Made by a program: the position numbers and the translations under genes. A stretch of DNA of 64,000 nucleotides from Rhizobiales bacterium UBA1912. GTDB taxonomy: Bacteria > Pseudomonadota > Alphaproteobacteria > Rhizobiales > Devosiaceae. The stretch lies in contig DDGC01000004.1 in NCBI GenBank assembly GCA_002337455.1, positions 39,174 to 103,173 on the forward strand, in the 5' to 3' direction. Below are positions 60,180 through 64,000 of the stretch, in pieces. The notes below the pieces were generated by a model that had not been told where the DNA came from, searched no databases, and worked only from the letters and a program-made list of their open reading frames with translations. Numbering within the stretch: position 1 is the stretch's first letter; every line of letters starts with the position of its first letter.

Positions 60180-60808
60180 AGGGCATCCTTTACAAATTTT
60201 GCGAAGGCGCGCGCGCGGTGGGACAAGCCCTCCTTGCCCGGTGCCCAGGCGTGCTTTTCTTGCGCCGTCATCTGCCCGAAGGTCTTCTCATGCCCGTCGG
60301 GTTTGAACATCGGGTCGTAGCCATGGCCGGAATCGCCGACCGGCGGCCAGACGAGGGTGCCCGGCGCGATGCCCTCGAACAGCATGTCAGTGCCGTCGGG
60401 CAGGGCGAGGCACAAAACAGCATTGAACTGGGCCTTGCGCTGATCCGGCTTGGTCGCGCCTTTTTCGCCGAGCAGGTCCTGCACCTTTTGCATGGCGTTG
60501 GTGAAATTGCGCGGCACGCCAGCCCAATCGGCCGTGTAAACGCCGGGCTGGCCGTCGAGCGCGTCAACCGAAATGCCCGAATCGTCGCTGAGCGCGATCT
60601 CGCCGGTGGCCTTGGCCGCAGCATGAGCCTTCAGGCGCGCGTTCTCGACGAAGGTGGTGCCGGTCTCTTCGGGCTCGGGCAGGCCGAGTTCGCCAGCCGA
60701 AACGATGTCGAGACCGAAATCAGCCAGCATGTCCTGAAATTCGAGGAGCTTGCCCTTGTTGTGGGTGGCCAGAACCAGCCGGTCGCCGCGCTTGAGCCTG
60801 ATCGTCAT
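60176..60808 (-). CDS. rdgB: Non-canonical purine NTP pyrophosphatase (RdgB/HAM1)
   Basis: RdgB removes ITP, dITP and XTP from the nucleotide pool. The 210-residue protein has LVLATHNKGKLLEFQDML (SHNxxK-like), TGTTFVENARLKAHAAAKATG, LSDDSGISVDALDGQPGVYTADWAG, and GHGYDPMFKPDGHEKTFGQM. Overlaps rph (4 bp) and hemW (4 bp), forming the coupled run rph-rdgB-hemW. Confidence 0.96.
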   Translation of the reverse strand: MTIRLKRGDRLVLATHNKGKLLEFQDMLADFGLDIVSAGELGLPEPEETGTTFVENARLKAHAAAKATGEIALSDDSGISVDALDGQPGVYTADWAGVPRNFTNAMQKVQDLLGEKGATKPDQRKAQFNAVLCLALPDGTDMLFEGIAPGTLVWPPVGDSGHGYDPMFKPDGHEKTFGQMTAQEKHAWAPGKEGLSHRARAFAKFVKDAL

Positions 60809-61527
60809 GCGGCGGCCTCGACAGCGGCGCGCTGGAGCACAACCAGTTCGGAAATGCCTTTTTGCGCCAGCCCGATCAGTTCGGCCAGCTCTTCAGTGGA
60901 AAAAGGCTCGGCTTCCGCTGTGCCCTGGATTTCAACGAACTTGCCCGATCCGGTCAGAACGAAATTGGCGTCGGTATCGGCTTCGCTGTCTTCGAGGTAA
61001 TCGAGATCGAGCACGGGGGTGCCGCGATAGATGCCGCACGAGACCGCCGCCACGTGGTCGCGGATCGGATCTCCTTTGAGGAGCGAGCGCTCCTTCATCC
61101 AGCCGATCGCTTCGGACAGCGCAACGAAAGCGCCGGTGATCGAAGCGGTGCGGGTGCCGCCATCGGCTTCGATAACGTCGCAATCCAAAATTATCTGGTT
61201 TTCGCCCAGCGCGCCCATGTCGACGACGGCGCGCAGCGAGCGCCCGATCAGGCGCTGGATTTCCTGGGTGCGGCCCGATTGCTTGCCGGCCGCCGCCTCG
61301 CGGCGGGTGCGCGAGCCGGTGGCGCGCGGCAGCATGCCGTATTCCGCTGTCACCCATCCAAGGCCCTGCCCGCGCCGCCAGGGCGGAAGCGAGGTTTCAA
61401 CGCTGGCCGTGCACAGGACGCGGGTGTGTCCGAATGAGACGAGGCATGAGCCCTCCGCCTGCGGCGCGACGCCACGTTCAATTGTCACATCGCGCATCTG
61501 ATCGCCTGCCCGTCCGCTTGGCCGCAT
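60805..61527 (-). CDS. rph: Ribonuclease PH
   Basis: RNase PH trims tRNA 3' ends by phosphorolysis. The 240-residue protein starts MRPSGRAGDQMRDVTIERGVAPQAEGSCLVSFG and shows GWVTAEYGMLPRATGSRTRREAAAGKQSGRTQEIQRLIGRSLR and IILDCDVIEADGGTRTASITGAFVAL, the family's phosphate and catalytic regions. Diverges from hrcA. First gene of the rph-rdgB-hemW run. Confidence 0.97.
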   Translation of the reverse strand: MRPSGRAGDQMRDVTIERGVAPQAEGSCLVSFGHTRVLCTASVETSLPPWRRGQGLGWVTAEYGMLPRATGSRTRREAAAGKQSGRTQEIQRLIGRSLRAVVDMGALGENQIILDCDVIEADGGTRTASITGAFVALSEAIGWMKERSLLKGDPIRDHVAAVSCGIYRGTPVLDLDYLEDSEADTDANFVLTGSGKFVEIQGTAEAEPFSTEELAELIGLAQKGISELVVLQRAAVEAAA

Positions 61528-61610
61528 AGAATCTGTCTTTCTGGTGTCTGTTGGCTGATATGGTTACCAGCCTCTTAACCCTTCGGGAAGGCGCGAACAA
61601 GCGCGCCTCA

Positions 61611-61639
61611 CTTGGCGGTGACCTCCTTTTCTCCTACTT
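61611..61639 (+). promoter_or_regulatory. Putative heat-shock (RpoH-type) promoter of hrcA
   Basis: CTTG (61611-61614), an 18-base spacer, then CCTACTT (61633-61639), which matches the alphaproteobacterial CYTATNT element at 6 of 7 positions. Distance to the hrcA start is about 160 bp. Confidence 0.45.
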
Positions 61640-61744
61640 AGTTAATCGCGGGCATTTGAAGGTGATTGGATCAAATTTCTTGTTGGTCAGCTTTCGCGGT
61701 GAAAACTGGTGCCCACGTTTCCTGAAAGCCCTCGGGACAATAAG

Positions 61745-61796
61745 TGGTCGCGCGGTCGAATCGAAAAAGTCTGCAGCTTTTTCTGACCGCGCTCCA
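61745..61796. repeat. Nested palindromic repeat, family A, copy 3
   Basis: GCGCGGTC (61750-61757) and GACCGCGC (61785-61792) enclose GAAAAAG (61763-61769) and CTTTTTC (61777-61783). It ends two bases before the hrcA ATG at 61799, so it covers the place where a ribosome site would be. Confidence 0.8.
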
Positions 61797-61798
61797 GA

Positions 61799-62890
61799 AT
61801 GGTGAAAATGGACAGAAACACGATAAATTCGTCTGCGTTTTTAGAGGCCCTTTCGACACGCAGCCAGGACATCTTCCGGCGGCTGGTCGAGCGGTATCTC
61901 GAGACCGGTGAGCCCATAGGCTCGCGGGCCATTTCAAAAATGCTCGACATGCAATTGTCCCCGGCCTCGGTGCGCAACGTCATGGCCGATCTCGAAGAGC
62001 TGGGCCTGATTGCCGCACCCCACACCTCGGCCGGACGCGCACCGACCCAGGAGGGGTTGCGGTTTTTCGTCGATGCCATGCTCGAAGTGGGGGCCATGGA
62101 CGAAACCGAGCGCGACCAGATCGCCCGCAACATTTCGGGTGGCGGCCGCTCGGGGCGCGTCGAGGATCTCTTGAACGAAGCAAGCGCTTTGCTCTCGGGA
62201 CTGTCGCATGGGGCGGGGATGGTCATTGCCGCGAAGGCCGACATGGTGCTCAAGCACGTCGAATTCGTCCGGCTCGACCCCGAGCGCGCCATGGCGATCC
62301 TCGTGGGGGAAGACGGGCAGGTTGAAAACCGCATCATCGCCTTGCCGCCGGGGCTGACGGCAAGTGCCTTGACCCAGGCATCCAATTTTCTCGCCCATCA
62401 CATCGTGGGCAAGACGCTGCAACAGGCGCGCGAATCCATCCGCCGCCAATCGGAAAGCCAGCGGGCCGAGCTCGATGCCATCGCGCAGCGGCTCGTGGAT
62501 TCGGGGCTCGCTTCGATGATCGAGGCCGATACGTCAGCCCCCACGCTGATCGTGCGGGGCAGGGCCAATCTGATCGACGATACAATGGCTTCCGAAGACC
62601 TGGCCCGGGTGCGGCAATTGTTCGACGAGATCGAAACCAAGCAGGGATTGATCGACCTTCTGAACGACGCTGAAACTGCACAAGGGGTGCGCATCTTCAT
62701 CGGGTCGGAAAACAAGCTGTTTTCGCTTTCAGGGTCTTCGGTCGTGCTGTCGCCCTACAAGGACGCAAATGACAAGGTGGTGGGCGTGCTGGGCGTGATC
62801 GGACCGACGCGGCTCAATTATGCCCGCATCGTGCCTGTGGTCGATTATACTGCGCATGTGGTGTCCAAGCTGATCTCGCGCAAAGGCTAG
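61799..62890 (+). CDS. hrcA: Heat-inducible transcription repressor HrcA
   Basis: HrcA binds CIRCE operators and represses groESL-type heat-shock genes. The 363-residue protein has the winged helix RSQDIFRRLVERYLETGEPIGSRAISKMLDMQLSPASVRNVMADLEELGLI and SAGRAPTQEGLRFFVD, then the GAF-like domain to a conserved C-terminus. Start ATG 61799 (MVKMDRNTINS) or the ATG 3 codons later at 61808. A family A repeat sits where a ribosome site would lie. No CIRCE site is seen in this window, so its target is elsewhere. Confidence 0.95.
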   Translation: MVKMDRNTINSSAFLEALSTRSQDIFRRLVERYLETGEPIGSRAISKMLDMQLSPASVRNVMADLEELGLIAAPHTSAGRAPTQEGLRFFVDAMLEVGAMDETERDQIARNISGGGRSGRVEDLLNEASALLSGLSHGAGMVIAAKADMVLKHVEFVRLDPERAMAILVGEDGQVENRIIALPPGLTASALTQASNFLAHHIVGKTLQQARESIRRQSESQRAELDAIAQRLVDSGLASMIEADTSAPTLIVRGRANLIDDTMASEDLARVRQLFDEIETKQGLIDLLNDAETAQGVRIFIGSENKLFSLSGSSVVLSPYKDANDKVVGVLGVIGPTRLNYARIVPVVDYTAHVVSKLISRKG

Positions 62891-62928
62891 CTTTAGCGTT
62901 TTCGTTATGCTCGCTTTTCGCTATGAGG

Positions 62929-62957
62929 CTTGAAATATTTCCCACCTTGGCCGATAT
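62929..62957 (+). promoter_or_regulatory. Putative heat-shock (RpoH-type) promoter of grpE
   Basis: CTTG (62929-62932), 18-base spacer, CCGATAT (62951-62957), 6 of 7 match to CYTATNT. It ends about 40 bp before the grpE start. Confidence 0.55.
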
Positions 62958-62997
62958 GGCAGCCAACCTTAACTCCCCAATCGTTGAAAGAGCAGTG

Positions 62998-63624
62998 ATG
63001 AGCGACGACAACACGACGCCAGAGCCGAACGACGACATCGATCCGCGCATTGAAGCCGATGACGCAGAAGCCGTTTCCACCGAGCCGACGCCGGAAGACC
63101 GCATCGCCCAGCTCGAGGCCGAAAAGGAACAGCTCCGCGACCAGGTGCTGCGCACGGCGGCGGAAATGGACAATCTGCGCAAGCGCACCGAGCGTGAAGT
63201 CAACGACACGCGCTCTTATGCTATTGCCGGGTTCGCCCGCGACATGCTGGTGGCCACCGACAATCTCTCGCGCGCCCTGATGGTCATTCCCGCCGAACTG
63301 CGCGAAAACGCCGACGGCACGCTCAAATCCCTGATCGAAGGGATCGAGATGACCGAGCGCGAAATGCAGCGGCTTTTGCAAAAGAACGGTGTGATCCCGA
63401 TCGCGGCCGAGGGCGAAAAGTTCGACCCCCACCGCCATCAGGCCATGTTCGAGGTGCCCGATCCTTCGGTGCCCGAGGGCACGGTGGTCCAGGTAGTCCA
63501 GACCGGATACGCCATTGGCGAGCGCGTTTTGCGCCCCGCCATGGTGGGCGTGGCCAAGGGCGGCAACAAATCGGCCCCCAAACCCGACGCCGAACCCGGT
63601 GAAGGGCTCGATAAATCGGCCTGA
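62998..63624 (+). CDS. grpE: Nucleotide exchange factor GrpE
   Basis: GrpE releases ADP from DnaK. ATG 62998 gives 208 residues starting MSDDNTTPEPNDD, then a coiled coil (EDRIAQLEAEKEQLRDQVLRTAAEMDNLRKRTERE), then the GrpE beta-domain (HRHQAMFEVPDPSVPEGTVVQVVQTGYAIGERVLRPAMVGVAKG). A frame extension to 62923 is unconserved and overlaps the promoter. It lies between hrcA and dnaK. Confidence 0.96.
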   Translation: MSDDNTTPEPNDDIDPRIEADDAEAVSTEPTPEDRIAQLEAEKEQLRDQVLRTAAEMDNLRKRTEREVNDTRSYAIAGFARDMLVATDNLSRALMVIPAELRENADGTLKSLIEGIEMTEREMQRLLQKNGVIPIAAEGEKFDPHRHQAMFEVPDPSVPEGTVVQVVQTGYAIGERVLRPAMVGVAKGGNKSAPKPDAEPGEGLDKSA

Positions 63625-63652
63625 CAAAAATTCACGCAAAGCGGGGGGTGTG

Positions 63653-63681
63653 CTTGAAGGGCACTTCCCCCCTCCTTATAT
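63653..63681 (+). promoter_or_regulatory. Putative heat-shock (RpoH-type) promoter of dnaK
   Basis: CTTG (63653-63656), 18-base spacer, CTTATAT (63675-63681), a full match to CYTATNT. It lies about 140 bp before dnaK and indicates that dnaK has its own sigma-32-type start. Confidence 0.65.
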
Positions 63682-63824
63682 AGCCAGCAAGCCCGGAAAA
63701 CCGGGCCAAATCCATCCCCCTGAGGGGTCCGGCACGACCGATCAATGCGATGCCGCAACGTGAATGGGCGCGTTGAGGGGTCAGGGCCAAATTTTAGGAC
63801 TCGCTCGAGAAATGAGGTTTCGGA

Positions 63825-64000
63825 ATGGGAAAAGTAATCGGTATTGACCTGGGCACGACCAATTCGTGCGTCGCCGTCATGGACGGCAAAACTCCTAAAG
63901 TGATCGAAAACGCCGAAGGCGCGCGGACCACGCCCTCGATGGTGGCCTTCTCAAACGACGGCGAACGTCTCGTGGGCCAGCCGGCCAAGCGCCAGGCTGT
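63825..64000 (+). CDS. dnaK: Molecular chaperone DnaK (partial, continues past the window)
   Basis: Only the first 58 or so residues are present: MGKVIGIDLGTTNSCVAVMDG with the phosphate-1 loop of the Hsp70 ATPase, then NAEGARTTPSMVAFSNDGERLVGQPAKRQAV. DnaK refolds and protects proteins with GrpE and DnaJ. The ATG at 63825 is preceded by a GAGG 9 bases upstream. The remainder lies downstream of the window. Confidence 0.97.
   Translation, partial: MGKVIGIDLGTTNSCVAVMDGKTPKVIENAEGARTTPSMVAFSNDGERLVGQPAKRQA

Noticed and set aside
1..64000. tRNA, rRNA, CRISPR, insertion sequence or prophage
   Set aside because: No cloverleaf, rRNA-like stretch, regularly spaced repeats, transposase, integrase or phage gene was seen in the intergenic spaces or genes.

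Overview
The window reads as a stretch of alphaproteobacterial (Hyphomicrobiales-type) chromosome of high GC. The gene content and order point to a free-living member close to Devosia or Pelagibacterium: dnaA, dnaN, recF and gyrB in one block; an ActS/ActR redox two-component pair; and the rhizobial-type run miaB-olsA-fur-rimI-tsaB-nfu-usp-trpS-murJ-glnD-mutS-olsB. The genus is an inference from gene families and order. No rRNA, tRNA, CRISPR array, insertion sequence, prophage or plasmid-type module was found.

Layout. 1-8394: rpsT, an 0.8-kb regulatory gap rich in palindromes, dnaA, an acetyltransferase, dnaN, recF, gyrB. 8395-11134: a small accessory module (DHFR-like reductase, NmrA-like oxidoreductase, divergent HxlR regulator) between two poorly coding gaps. 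11135-18578: class A penicillin-binding protein, YgjP-like metallopeptidase, DUF2852 membrane protein, actS-actR, and a beta-CASP metallo-hydrolase. 18579-35977: a long, almost entirely minus-strand housekeeping block (corC-like, ybeY, phoH, miaB, olsA, fur, rimI, tsaB, nfu, usp, trpS, murJ, glnD, mutS, olsB). It carries both genes for ornithine lipid synthesis. 36289-41963: xylose/xylo-oligosaccharide use (LacI-type regulator, xylB, xylA, GH43 beta-xylosidase). 42030-43590: the peroxide pair ohr/ohrR and an AAC(6')-like acetyltransferase. 43587-46732: a glyoxylate-shunt switch with a RamB/ScfR-like regulator diverging from a 73-residue unknown protein and isocitrate lyase. 46828-55441: MFS transporter, prfC, DinB-like, GNAT, comM, a single-domain response regulator, a GH25 lysozyme lipoprotein, marC and a DUF4287 protein. 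55464-64000: gshB, yraN, rsmI, an LpoA-like lipoprotein, hemW, rdgB, rph, then the heat-shock set hrcA, grpE and the start of dnaK.

Regulation visible in the DNA. Stacked perfect palindromes and a GANTC cluster lie upstream of dnaA. Near-identical 16-bp operators sit before the LacI-type gene and xylB. Twin operators lie between the HxlR gene and its divergent target. A palindromic OhrR-type box lies between ohr and ohrR. Repeated TCTTTAC motifs lie before the glyoxylate genes. CTTG-N18-CYTATNT-like heat-shock promoters lie before hrcA, grpE and dnaK. Several families of short palindromic intergenic repeats are scattered through the window.

I did not find a clearly new multi-gene system. The best candidates for something undescribed are the 73-residue protein beside isocitrate lyase, the palindromic region before dnaA, a possible 17-codon leader peptide overlapping xylB, and the accessory reductase module.
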